NCBI GenBank assembly: GCA_028564675.1
Contig: JAOVVO010000013.1
Span: forward strand, 186,001 to 250,000
Source of the DNA: Onchocerca lupi
Taxonomy: Eukaryota > Nematoda > Chromadorea > Rhabditida > Onchocercidae
DNA length: 64,000 nucleotides
Direction of reading: 5' to 3'
The first letter of the stretch is position 1. Every line of letters begins with the position of its first letter. A program made the translations under genes and the position numbers. The notes under the pieces were generated by a model. That model saw nothing but the letters and a program-made list of their open reading frames with translations. It made no database searches and was not told where the DNA came from. Of this stretch, positions 49,808 to 61,800 are shown in pieces.

Positions 49808-52687
49808 AATTATAACAGTTCCTTGATATATTTTAAATCTTAATTTTCTGATATCTTAATGGAAAATTTTAAAACAAATTTTTATTGTAATAGTTTTCTT
49901 TGCAATCGAGGAAGTCTTCTCCAAATATTTTAGAACGGATATTTCTGCCATTTTTGTGATAAATAGAAAAAAGTTGCTAACAGAAAATTTACTAAATTTT
50001 AATTACTACTGATTTAAAGAAGAAAAAGAAATGTTCGTATCATATCATATCTGATAATATTTTTTAGTACAAGAGTTGACGGATTGGAAGAAATTGGAAC
50101 GAAAGTATGAAGAAAAAGCTCTTGCTACAATGCGATATGAAAATTTTACTTTAAGTAATGGATATGGCAAGTGTTACAGAACTTTTTTTTTAATTTCAGA
50201 TTACTTGATTTGTTATCAGATACTAGTTATCAGTTATCAGAATAGTCTAGAAGACTCTTTGCTCCATACTGATAAGTTTATCTTGGCCATAACAAAACAC
50301 TATCAATTTAACTATGTATTTAAATGATGATTTAGCTATTGAATGAGTTCAAGATAATTGAATACTAATTAATTATCTAATAATAAATGAGATTAACATT
50401 GTAGTAGCAATTGTGAAGATGTTATTACCGCCAGATTTCGATCAAACGGTTCTTGATACCAAATATCCAGTTGTTGTTTCCGTGTAAGTCTTGCTTTTTT
50501 TTTTTCACCGTAATTATTTTTACATAATTATCAAATTAATTTTCTTTTTGAAAATGTCTTTCGAATTACATGTACTAGTCTGACCTGTAATCAAGCCTTA
50601 ATACTTTTTCAAAGTTGTTAATAATTATCTCCCAACTTTTTTTTTTTTTTGAATTTTTAATTTTTTTTCTTTTTTTTAGGTATAACGGGCCAGGTTCACA
50701 AACGGTTACTGAAGAAATAACACCGAATACATTGGATATGTTTCTAGCATCGAATGCAAAATATATTGTCATCTGCATCGATGCTCGTGGATCTGGCATG
50801 AGAGGATGGAAATATAAGGAGCCAATTTATGGTCATTTAGGAACGGTTGAAATTGACGACCAAATTGAAGCAGTAAAGTTGGCTTTTCTATTCGGCTTTT
50901 TAAAAAACTTTTTTCAAAAATTCAGAAAAAAAAGTCTGTCAAGATTTCAAAAATCATCGCTTTTCGATTATATACTGTTCTTTTTTTCTTTTCTTTTTTT
51001 CAGAATTTTAGCTTCTAAACATCGATTTATTGATTCGAAACATATTGCAATCTGGGGATGGGTAAGTTTCTGTCATTAACTTCTGGAAGGCACAATCACT
51101 TTGAAATATACAAAAAAGAGCTATATTAATTAAAGAAAAGAAAATTAGCAATTAAAAATCAAAAAATTCGAAATCTGAAAAAAAATCTGCCCATCCAGCT
51201 AAAATTATATTGGTTCTAGTAAATATATATCATACAATTTAAATTAATTAAGCATTTGTACTATAAACTTTATATAATATTACATAATATTTTATTTAAT
51301 TAGAAGATTTGTGGTCTAATCATAGTTTCCCTTGACAGTCTTACGGTGGATTTGTGTCAGCGCACGTGGTTGAACGTGATACGAATCATCTATTCAAATG
51401 TGCCGTGAGTATTGCACCTGTTACCGATTTCAAGTTGTATGGTAAGTTTTAGAAGACATACAGTAGTGGTGAACTATGTGAGAAAATATTCCTGGTGCTA
51501 ACGAAATTATCGATTAATTTCTGGCTTTTCAATTTTAATTTTTCAAAAATTTCTCGATTTTCAGATGCCACTTATACTGAACGTTATATGGGTGGTGCAA
51601 GTGAACTTGCATATGAACAAGCCAATCTTATCAGGAATGTAAGCATGTTCAGAGAAGTAAAGTTTCTGTTGGTACATGGGATGGCTGACGGTAAGCTTTA
51701 TAAGCTTTTTTATCCAGGCTGGTTTCAGGTCAAGAAGACAAATTAAGGTCAATATAGCTCCTTTCACTTTCCAGGCATATTGTTGTAACATTTGGCTTGA
51801 AATTTTTACAATGGTAATTAAGAAACATTTCCTAGATTATTCTTTATATTCTGAATTTGTTGACCTTTCTAGCAGATATTTGTTGAGAATTTCAATTAAT
51901 TAGGAATTTCAAGATTTGGAAGTTAAAGTTTACATAATGTAGCAACCTTTTATACGCATTTTGAGATCTTTTTCAGAGCTCTAAGTAATCTTTTGCTGAT
52001 AAGTATATTTTTATTCAAAGTGAAATAGCGACAGAAATGATTTCAAACATTCATTCTTTCTGTTCAATTTAACTGATAGTGCTTGCAGATAATGTTCATC
52101 TACAAAATTCTGCTCAACTGATAAGAGCATTGGGTGAGCAGAATATACAATTCCAACTTATGGTTTGTTTTTATAAATTTGAAATTGTAATTGTTTGAGA
52201 AGGTAGATCAATTTAGAACGAAAAATTCTGCAGAATTCAAGAACTCAAAGATTTAGAAGTTAATATTTCAATGACTGAGAGCTCCGGAATATCCTTCTGA
52301 TTTAATCTTTACCTTTTCTACTTAATTAAAGCGATATATTCAGTGAATTGATCATATATATCCTTTTTTATGTAAATAATCAAAATAACGTTTCGCTTGA
52401 TATTTTTAACCAAAATTTACCAAAAAAAATAACAAGAAAACAAAATTTATCATATCCAAAAAGGACAAGGATTGAGATCGAAAGTCAAGAAAAAGATTAA
52501 AATTCAAAAATTAAAGGTTAATGTTATAAAATTATCCAACAATAATATTAGCTATCTTTCCTACAATGAATTTCTTAATTTCTTAAATTTGCAGGTATAT
52601 CCAGATGCAAGCCATAGCCTAGTTTGGGCTCGTCAACACCTGTTCACCATGTTAACGGAATTTTTCGAAAAATGCTTCGAGCTTTAA
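44651..52687 (+). CDS. Type II membrane dipeptidyl-peptidase IV family protein (DPF-like)
   Basis: Twenty exons with consistent phases: 44651-44765, 46161-46357, 46557-46631, 46830-46873, 47009-47090, 47749-47892, 47973-48199, 48381-48516, 48802-48960, 49045-49136, 49363-49426, 49584-49746, 50068-50166, 50408-50483, 50680-50877, 51004-51061, 51339-51441, 51565-51690, 52089-52162, 52595-52687; about 770 codons plus a short upstream exon. NWRGIIIALLVIAVMCSLII is the membrane anchor and resembles DPP6/DPP10. The beta-propeller has the DWIYEEEIF glutamate motif. The hydrolase domain keeps VYNGPGSQ (oxyanion Tyr), GWSYGG (catalytic Ser, codon 51339-51341), MADDNVH (Asp) and YPDASHS (His, codon 52613-52615), so it should be an active post-proline exopeptidase, unlike DPP6/DPP10. 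The stretch EKVNNAATYLIY lacks an Arg where DPP4 has Arg125. C. elegans dpf-1 and dpf-2 are candidate relatives; which one is not decided. Confidence 0.9.
47438..47552. repeat. Diverged 33-bp minisatellite, four units
   Basis: TAATTAAG/A anchors recur at 47438, 47471, 47504 and 47537, an exact 33-base period, each followed by a G-A-A-rich stretch and then a GACTTTTC-like segment. It lies in the intron between 47090 and 47749 of the DPP-family gene. Confidence 0.7.
49759..49806. repeat. 48-base poly(A) run in an intron
   Basis: An uninterrupted A tract starting 12 bases after the predicted donor at 49747. It may be a true long homopolymer, an assembly artefact or a retroposed tail. There is no retrocopy sequence directly before it other than the host exon. 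Confidence 0.8.
50167..50407 (+). other. Predicted GC-AG intron in the DPP-family gene
   Basis: Exon 50068-50166 ends in TATG and the intron starts GCAAGT. Phase 1 is required by the next exon (50408, CA then ATT), which continues into the MLLPPDFD segment. The GT two bases downstream would give phase 2 and break the frame. Confidence 0.6.
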
Positions 52688-53308
52688 ATTTTCAACTGCC
52701 ATCCACAAGAATTCTCAAAAATGAATCCAGCAAGAAAAAGAATATTCAAAATGGTTCAATTTAGGTTATTTTTGTTCTTTCTCTTTTTGAAATTAAAGCT
52801 GTGTGAAATCATCGTCCTGCTTTCTCCATCTTTTTGATCTTTGTTGTCCCATAAAAAAGTGCTTCTTGATTCACTTAAACAAATTTCTACACTTTTATAT
52901 GGAAATTTAAATTAAAAAGAAAAAAGTAATACAAGATCTGAAGTTTGAATTGAATACTTTGCATCAATTTATTGAAATGTTGCGATATTTTCGAATTTCA
53001 AATATTTCAATAATCTTTATGTTATGTACTAAATGGTATTATTATCGCTAATTCTGAGAATAATTATGTTTTCACATTGTATAGTTTTGTATGCTTGCCG
53101 ATTATATGTATGGATCTCACATATTTATTTTTTTACCACTTATTTAATATTGTCTTTTTATTTTTGATATTTACAATATTTTGAACAGCATAATTCGAAC
53201 TTGGTATCAAGAGTGAAAATCAGAAAAATTCAAATTTTTCAAATTTCAAAATTATTTTTTTAATTGTAAAGTTATGCTTACTTATCATCTTTTTGTATAT
53301 ATTGGTTT

Positions 53309-53314
53309 AATAAA
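53309..53314 (+). terminator. Candidate polyadenylation signal of the DPP-family gene
   Basis: AATAAA in the context GGTTTAATAAATTTGC, 622 bases after the stop codon. Other nearby signals are weaker. Confidence 0.4.
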
Positions 53315-53784
53315 TTTGCTATCCGATATTACACATTAATTTTGACGATGATTTCTGCAGCTTAATTATTCAAAATATTAGTATTTTGCAAAGCCAATAA
53401 TCGCAATAATACTGAAAGATGACCATTATGATTATTTTTGATTTTGGTTAGTTATTATTTTCTTTTATTTTATTTTATGTCTTGATTCTTCCATTAAATT
53501 CTTTTAATTTTTAAAAAAATTAAACAAACATCGCTGGGAAAAAAAGGCATTTGAAACACAACTGAAATAAAATTTCAGTGGAGTCCGTTTATTCCGATTT
53601 TACCATAATTTTACCTTTATGATTTGAAAAAATTTCACAAAGTCCTTCAAAATATTTGCGAATTTTTCAATCGAAAACTTGAAAAATGTTTAAAAATCAA
53701 GACCAAAGAGTTCAGTGCCTGTCACGGTGACCAATAAAATTGTGGCGATCGATCTCCTTTCTCGCGTTACTGCAACAAGCAACT

Positions 53785-53811
53785 AATCAGTGACAATCAG
53801 CGGCTAATCAG
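53785..53811. promoter_or_regulatory. Three AATCAG boxes at helical spacing upstream of the hnRNP F/H gene
   Basis: AATCAG occurs at 53785, 53795 and 53806, spaced 10 and 11 bases, each followed by TG or CG. The surrounding 53700-54010 block is visibly less AT-rich than its neighbours, as promoters often are here. It lies about 550 bases upstream of the ATG. Inference only. Confidence 0.3.
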
Positions 53812-54353
53812 TGGATCTAGCGATACGGTAGGTTCTCGTGACAACTCGATACATTGCGATGTTTGGATGAAAATGACGATAGACTTATAAGTTTTCATTG
53901 AGAGGTTGTGTTAAATGTAACCGCTAAAATTTATGTTTTTCATTTCTCATGTGTGATGATGTGTCTGTCCGGTGGGGATATTTTCCGGGGGTGTGAAGTT
54001 CTTTTGAAATTTCGAAGCGGTTCTCGAGGAAAAAGTTTTTGAAGTGAAAATTCAGTCAAATAAATTCTAGTTGTCTAACCATATGTAAGTTTACCGTAGA
54101 AGAGTGGCTTGATCTGTCAGATGTAATGTTTGTTGTTTTTCAAGTGGTTATAGGCATAGATAGAATGTACTTTGTCAACTAATACCTAATAATCTCTTCG
54201 CTGCTTCCACGAAACTTTCATATATGTTTAGCTACGCTGTTCCACTTTTGATTTCTCATAATATTCAGTTCATTCCATACGTTCTATTGGAAACATTTTT
54301 TATGTTTACCTCAGGCTTTTTTCTAGCGTATTATTCCGTGAAAGTAAAGCAGA

Positions 54354-57300
54354 ATGCCTGATACGGATTTTATAATGAAATGCCGCGGATTGCCATGGTC
54401 TTGTACAGAAGATGATCTTCGTGAATTTTTTGGAGGTTGGTTGATTGTTTTATTTTTTAATTTATTAGGCTAGATCAGTCAACCAATCAAATAGAATTTT
54501 TGTGGAGAAAGTCGGAGAGGGGGAAAGATGTAAAAAATGGTGGCTTGAGAAAATCACTTAGATTGATTGATTTTATTGGTTTCATATTTCGCTCCTCTAC
54601 TTCACTGCATCAAATACGGGACGAATTTTCCAGTATATTTCAAAATTTACTTTATAACTGAAATTGGTGATGAAAGATGTCTGAAAACTTATTTATAAAA
54701 TCACACTTTTATATGCACTAATAAGTAGCTTTTTATCTTTTTTTTTTTTCTAATATATATATTAGAAAGTCTTAGGGTAAAGATGAAGATGGGAATTAAA
54801 ATAGAGGGTTTTTACGAAGGAAGTGGATTGCATTTTTTTATCAAATGATTCCTAAAATTTGGTGGCAAGCGAATTATATTCTGACTAATTTTGGTTAAGA
54901 ATTTAGAGTTCACTAAATTTTCTGTGAATTTCATCTTCAGAAGCAGCGAGATCAATCACTCAGATAAAGCTGACGAAAGATCATGATGGACGTGCTAGCG
55001 GTGAAGGATTTGTTGTATTTAGTAATCGAGAAGATTATGACTTTGCTTTGACAAAAGATAAGAAATACATTGGTAAACGATACGTGGAGGTTAGTTTTTT
55101 TTTATATGAGGTTTGTTCATTCGAATGCAATGACATTATTTCTGATAGTGAATATTCATCTTATCGTTTAAATTATCTATTTAGAACGGTATTTTTCACT
55201 TCGGGATTCCTTCTAACAAATAACGTATACTGAAAAAGAAAAAATTTGTGTTTTAAAGTACCATTTCATATTATCACTTTCTGTTTTCACGAATACATTT
55301 TAAATACATCTATATTTAGTTTTATCTTCTCTATTCTTATTTTCATTGTATAATATTTTTGCCGTTTAGTTTTTTTTCACTTTGAAAAGGCATTTTGTTC
55401 ATACTCATTTAAAAAAAGGCATTTTGTTATTTCAAAATCATTTTATACTGCGACTGTTCATGTTTCTTTGCTGTTTATAAATTGCTATTCGAATGAGATT
55501 TGAAAAAAAAAAAAGCTTTTCATAGTTGATAGCTTTTCATCCAAAATTTGATGTTACGGCATTACAAAAGTGCATTTTGAAACTAGATTTTTACATTTTC
55601 GGAAACAAATCCGTTATTGCTTGATCAAATTTTCACCATGTTTTATTCTACTCATCTTTTTAAGCTGCAACAAGTATCATCAATGGAATCGGATTATGAT
55701 GATAGCGACAGACGATATGGGGGATCAGTAGCGGCAGATCCAAATTTGCCTGGCCGTGAAACATCTATCGTTAGATTAGGGGGTTTACCATATGGTTGTA
55801 CCAAGGAAGAAATCGTGCGTTTCTTCGAACCACTTGAAATAGCTGATAGAGGTGTTTTTTATTTTACACAAATCCAATCAGTTTCATATTTAAAAAAATC
55901 AATTTTTATAGTATTATTCTTATTAATGCAGTAAAAGTATTTTTATCTGACTAGAACATCGTAATTCAACAGCTGCAAATTTTTTAATGCAACTTTTATC
56001 CAGAATAATAATAGGATTTGTCTTAAAATTGTATATAATCTCGTACTGATTCCGGAATGGAAAACATATAGGATTGCTTTCACATGATGCTTATAATCAA
56101 TAACTTTTTCAGGTATTGTGATGACTTACGATCGTTACAGTGGGAAACCAAAAGGTGAAGCTTTCGTTGCATTCACTGATGATGATTCTGCCTCCAAAGC
56201 TCTTGCTAAAAACAAGGAATACATTCAGCATAGGTATTGTTTTATTCGCCGATTTTATATTCTTAATGTTTAATCCTAATATTTTGTTGCAAAAAATTTG
56301 TAGCATTTTCCAACATTGTGTTCAGCAGATATAATTTATGAGCGGTTATTGTTTGATGAGGGCAGTCTGTTAAAGTACGAAATTTAATTGTATGTTTGAC
56401 TTATTTCCGAAATTAATCGCATTTCGTTATTAAGATATGTGGACATATATCCGTCGTCTTATGGTGAAATGCTTCGATCTTTGGATGGAGGTCCTGATCC
56501 GTATGGTGGCGGTGGTCGAGGATGGGAAAGAGATCGCCGCCCGAGAGGGTTGCCATATGATCGTCCAGGTGCTGACCGGGGTTATCGTGATCCTAGAATG
56601 CATCGGAATGGTTTGTTCATTTTCAAGTTTCTAAAAGTGACAATCAGATATGAAAAGATCAGTTGATAAGTTAATGAAAAGTGTCGTCAGTTCAAGTTTT
56701 GGGGAAAAACGGGGATTTGTTTGTGGAAACCATGATGGATCTTAATTAACCGGTTGGGAACAGGTAAGTTGTTTAGCGGTCTGCCAAATCGGATATTCTG
56801 GGCCTTATTGGAAAATCTGGGAATTTTTGGGATCGCAACGACCTTGGAAAATATTCGGAAATCTGCTGAGCTATGGTTCTGTTTTGGGTATTAAATGTGA
56901 ATGTGAACGGGGGGTTGCAGAAGTATGGGCCGACAGATACGGCGGTGGTGGCGACGGTTATGATGATGGGTACGGCGGTGGACGTGGTGGTGGAGGACCG
57001 ATGCGACGGGGTTGGAGAGATGAACCGCCGATGGGTGGCCATAGGGGGTATTCACCACCGCGGCGTCGTTATACGACGCCGCCACCGGAATACTGTATAC
57101 GGATGCGTGGTCTTCCATATCGGGCTACGGAACGCGACATAATCGATGTAAGTTGTAATAGTAAAAAGTATGTTTACTAGCTAGAATAGGTTAAAAAATA
57201 GATGGATGTGAGAATGGGATCTGGCGAATAGTAATGTTTGCTATGGGGGCATTCTTCTGTTTATATTCGGAAGCCGCATTGACTGGTTGATTGGTTTCGA

Positions 57301-58156
57301 AAGCCCGCACTTTTCTGTGAATTGGTTGATTCAGTTTTTCTGGATTGATGTTCTGGATTTTTGGGTTTGATTTGCGATGATTTTATTCATTTTGAGAAAT
57401 TTCTTGAGAGTATACTAACTTTATTTAATTGCATTAACATCTAGTTATGATAGATAATAGTGACAGACAATAGTTATTATTCATCATTAAGTATATGGAC
57501 ATAAGAACGTGATAATAGTTGTATTTTTTATTCTTTCTTTAATATTATTTCTTATCGAATCCTCCTGCGCGGAATGTAAATGTTTGGGCAATTTTTTAGT
57601 TGTTTTATTGATCAGTTATCAATATAGTCAATGATTTAAATACTGCTTATGTAAATTAATTAAATTTCGAGTTTTGTGATTTCTATTTATGCAATGTTTA
57701 AATTTAGTTCTTCCAACCGCTGCGACCTGCATCTATTGACGTGCTGTATGAATATGGTACGGATCGTCCTAGTGGCGAGGCAATTGTCGAATTCAGAAAT
57801 CGAGGAGATTTTGATGCTGCAATGCAACGCAATCGAAATTATATGGGTATATAATTTTTTATATAAATTATCAGTTACTGTCCGAAATTATGGAACAGAA
57901 TATCACTCCGTAAAATTTATTGAGTTCAGATCTCCGAATTTTAAAATTATGATTTAGAGGAGATAAGTGAGAGGTATTACGTGGTGGCACTTGTGCTGAT
58001 TTAGCTTTTCTTATGATTTTACTAACTCAGTATTGTGAGTACTATTGTGGAATAAACGCCAATATTATCATACTTTCATTTTTCCACTTTTTCTTGCGAA
58101 ATACCAATTTGTCAATTTCAGGCTCGCGATATGTAGAACTTATCCCGGAACACTGA
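54354..58156 (+). CDS. hrpf-1: hnRNP F/H-family RNA-binding protein, three quasi-RRMs
   Basis: Splicing and RNA-processing regulator that binds G-rich RNA. Exons: 54354-54435, 54941-55089, 55665-55851, 56113-56233, 56435-56610, 56921-57147, 57708-57846, 58122-58156; about 371 codons. qRRM1 (residues about 6-78) has CRGLPWSCTEDDLREFF and GEGFVVF. qRRM2 (about 97-170) has LGGLPYGCTKEEIVRFF and GEAFVAF. A Gly/Tyr/Arg-rich linker (YGGGGDGYDDGYGGGRGGGG) follows. qRRM3 (about 285 to the end) has MRGLPYRATERDIIDFF and GEAIVEF and ends RYVELIPEH. The R-G-L-P-W/Y-x-x-T motif in place of a classical RNP2 is diagnostic of this family. A TTCTAG acceptor 28 bases before the ATG (54325-54326) is a candidate trans-splice site. 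The symbol assumes orthology to the C. elegans F/H-like gene; sym-2 is the alternative. Confidence 0.85.
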
Positions 58157-58715
58157 AATTCGTTGTGAAAGAAGCCATGAAATTTCCAGAAATTTGATCT
58201 TCATATAAACTCTGTATCAATTAATGAAAAGCACAAATGTTCTTTTATTATTTTTCTGTCCAGTTTTGTTTTTGTTCGTCGGTGAAGTATCTATTAAAGA
58301 AAGACTTTTAGTACCCTTCAGCTTTTTCATTTTTTATCATCCCTTAAATTTTTTTTTTCCAATAGGCACTGAAGAATCCATCAATTTTAGCAGAGATTAA
58401 TTGAAAGGGAATTCGAATGAGAAATGAATAGTGGAAGATTACCATTAGAAGAAAATGAAATACTATTTATATCCAGTATTTGTAGTTTTAATTTGTCTCT
58501 TCATCAATCATATTCTTCCATTTTCATTTTGTTTCATTCCAAGCAGAGTGCTATTGTTTTCAAAGCACAAATTTAAAATTTTTTGTGCTTCTATATATTG
58601 TTCTTTTTTTAAAGGATTTGTTTAGAAATCAAAATCGTCTTATCAGCATACTCATATTTTTATCTTTACTCCCATTTTGAGATTAACTTTCATTTTTTTT
58701 CTGACTTCATTCTTA

Positions 58716-58721
58716 AATAAA
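58716..58721 (+). terminator. Candidate polyadenylation signal of the hnRNP F/H gene
   Basis: AATAAA in TTAAATAAAGCA, 560 bases after the stop and only about 175 bases before the ATG of the next gene, which is the spacing typical of nematode operon junctions. Confidence 0.45.
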
Positions 58722-58894
58722 GCATTTGAGCGGAGTTCTTCATTCACCGTTACCGATATGATGTGCAAATTCATGTCATATATCCATAGTTTCATCATTA
58801 AATTCATTTGTGGATATCATTGTGGGTCCAATAAGTTAAATGATTTATCTAATTAATTGCATTTGAAAAATTTTACTTAAATATGATTTTGAAA

Positions 58895-61800
58895 ATGAAG
58901 GACGCAGAAAAGTTGACTTCATTTCTTCATTCTGCGATCGAAATCAATGGTTTAAAAGCAGATTATGCTTCAAGAGATATGTAAGTCTTGCCAGAAATTT
59001 AAATATTAATATATATGTAGCTCTATATAAAATTTCTCAACTTCGAATTGGACATCACTTTTTCATCAGGACTGGTATAGTAATGTGTATCGAAAACAAA
59101 AAGAACAAACGTCGGATCGGCCCGTGCGTAAACTATTAGTATTACTCGTTTCAGTTTTTAATCACTTTCCTAATTCTAAATCCTGAAATGGAAAAAGGGA
59201 AGTCTTGAGTATTAAGAAGACATTTAAGGCTGGTAGAGCGAGAAATATTGGTTTTTCACCAAGAGATTTTAGAGATTTAATATGAAATAAATCAGAATGA
59301 GGTATCATTATGACTTCGTTTCTGATCTTAGTCTAGTAATATTTCGAATGATCTTATTGCGCCAATTTTGAAACTTCATTCTTAAAGTTATTAGATCTCT
59401 TATTATTCTCTCAATTTTTGCTGTCGTTGCATTTTAAAAATTTTGGGATTATATGAGATTTTACTTTAATGAGCTTTGGATAAAATAAATTACTCCTTCA
59501 GAAATCTAGAACAGTCTAATAGCGTCTAATAGCTCGATTTCAGGCAAAAAAGTTTTTCCATGTATTTTTAAAACAAAATTTGTCTGAACTAGCTTTTGAA
59601 AAACACTTGCAGGAATGGAATGCAATAAAAACATAGTTTTGAAAATTTTATTTTCTCATTTCTTCTCTGCTTTTCATTTGCAATTTTGCTTGCATGAAAT
59701 GGGTTGTAATGAACTAAATAATTGTAATGAATCAAGTAATTAAATGAATTCACGAACAGCTATTAAAGAATTATTTTAAGCTTCAGTCGTGAAAAAACGA
59801 AGCAAAAAATCCAGTCTGATGTCATCTTATTGAAATTTTCGGAGAAAGCGATTTGATCCCTACATGATGAAACTGATGATAAAATGACATATTTGCAGAA
59901 AGGAATATGAATATAAAGGAATTCGTAATCGAAGAAGAAATAAGGTTGGAATATCGGACATTGTCGAAAATTATGCTGTTGCTGCTTCATCAGGTCATAC
60001 CAATATCGACACAATTTTACGCGCTTGGGAACCCACGTACGTGAAATCATTACCCTGGCCTAGGACTCTATTTTTTGAAAACCATGACTTGACTACTGTT
60101 GATACCTCATATATAACCATTTCCCGTGTGATTTAAGTATGTGAATCGTAAAGATCGTTTGTTACGTCTTGTGTAAAAATGCCAAATATAAAGTTCAAAA
60201 TTAAGCTTTAATCTTCTAGATATTCGTCTTATCAGACATCATCAGTATTCATAACTACATTTAACGTTAATGGACGTACACCAACTTTGGATGGAATTCC
60301 GGGCTGGTTAACTTGTGAAGGCATTTTTCCGCCTGATTTTTACATTATTGGGTTTGTTGCTTTGATTTGAGATTGATGAGATTAATTTTTTTTTATTTCA
60401 AGTAATTGAATAATTTAAAACGAATGACCATTCGCTACTTTTCAAGCAGTCCTCAAAACTCGAGTGTTTTTAGAATTTTTCGGTTTTTCTCTCAAATTGA
60501 GGATTATCTGTGACTTAGTATTTCATAATGAATACTTAGTAACGTATTTAACTGGTATTTGATTAGTCGTTCTTCTTCTAATGCCAAATTGAAAAACTTA
60601 ATTCCAGGCTTCAAGAAATGGATTTGTCGCCACAAGCTTTCATAATGCATACATCAGCGCGACATGCAGAATGGAAAGTCATCCTTGCGAAATCTTTTCC
60701 GAAAGACATCAATTATGATCTGGTTAATTTTTTTTTTTTTAGTTCAAGATTATAATTCTATTTTTTCTCGTTCGAATGTATTTGAGTTGATGGTTCAGCC
60801 TTTTGCATGCATAAAAGATATTTCCAGATACGTGAAATACGATTGGTGGGTATATTGTTGGCAGTTTACCGACGTGTGGGCAGTAAAATTAATGTGGATC
60901 TGTCGGAAATTGACGCAGTTGTATTACCGATCGATCGACATAGTACAATTTTGAGTAACAAGGTATACTTTTTGTTATGCAATTTCTGGATAATGTGGAA
61001 GCACATAAAATATGCAGCTTAGAACTTGAAAGAGTTAAGAAAATATTGTGTTATATTTTCTAACTGGATTGGACATTGGGACTACAGAATTTTCAATCAC
61101 TTTCAATGAAATAATATGACATTGGAATCTTGAGCCTATTCTAGGAAATAACAGCAATAATTTCATAGGTGATCAGCAATAAAGCAGTTTTGATGAGTCA
61201 TAAATGATTTTGCAAATTTTTAAAGATGTAATTGTTCTCTTTTAATATAAGTTTTGGTAAAATTGAATTGGTAGGGTTGTGTTGCAATCAGCATGTATAT
61301 GAATGATACATCAGTTTGCTTCGTGAATTCACACTTTGTCGCTCATATTGAAAGAAATGAAAAACGCATCATGGATTATAAGTATGTTCAAATTCTAATT
61401 TAAGAGTCTTTCTTTAAATTTTGAACTTACTGTGAGAGAAGTCATTTTTAATTACTATAAACATTTCAGTAAGTTTTAAAAATTTCGATGCATTTCAGAT
61501 ATATCGTCAAACATATACGTTTTCGTAGAAGCGGTAAAACGCTTTTCGAGCACGATGCTGTTTTTTGGTTTGGTGATTTGAATTTTCGTCTGGACACTGC
61601 ATATGGTTTGAGCAACGATGAATTACGTGAATTATGCAGTGATGAAGAGGCATTCAGAGACATGATTATTTACGATCAGGTAAATTAATCTATAGTTCGA
61701 AAATTTTCAATTATTTCTTCGATGATTTTTGTTGTTATTGATATTCAAGGAGGAATGATATATTTCTGATTCTGAACTTTATTTTTATGAAACGATTTAT

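Noticed and set aside
49621..49809. Minus-strand ORF beginning with a poly-Phe run
   Set aside because: Reverse reading of the A48 tract and of a DPP-family exon.
56773..57142. Several overlapping ORFs on both strands
   Set aside because: Shadows of the Gly-rich exon 56921-57147 of the hnRNP F/H gene; biased composition keeps other frames open.
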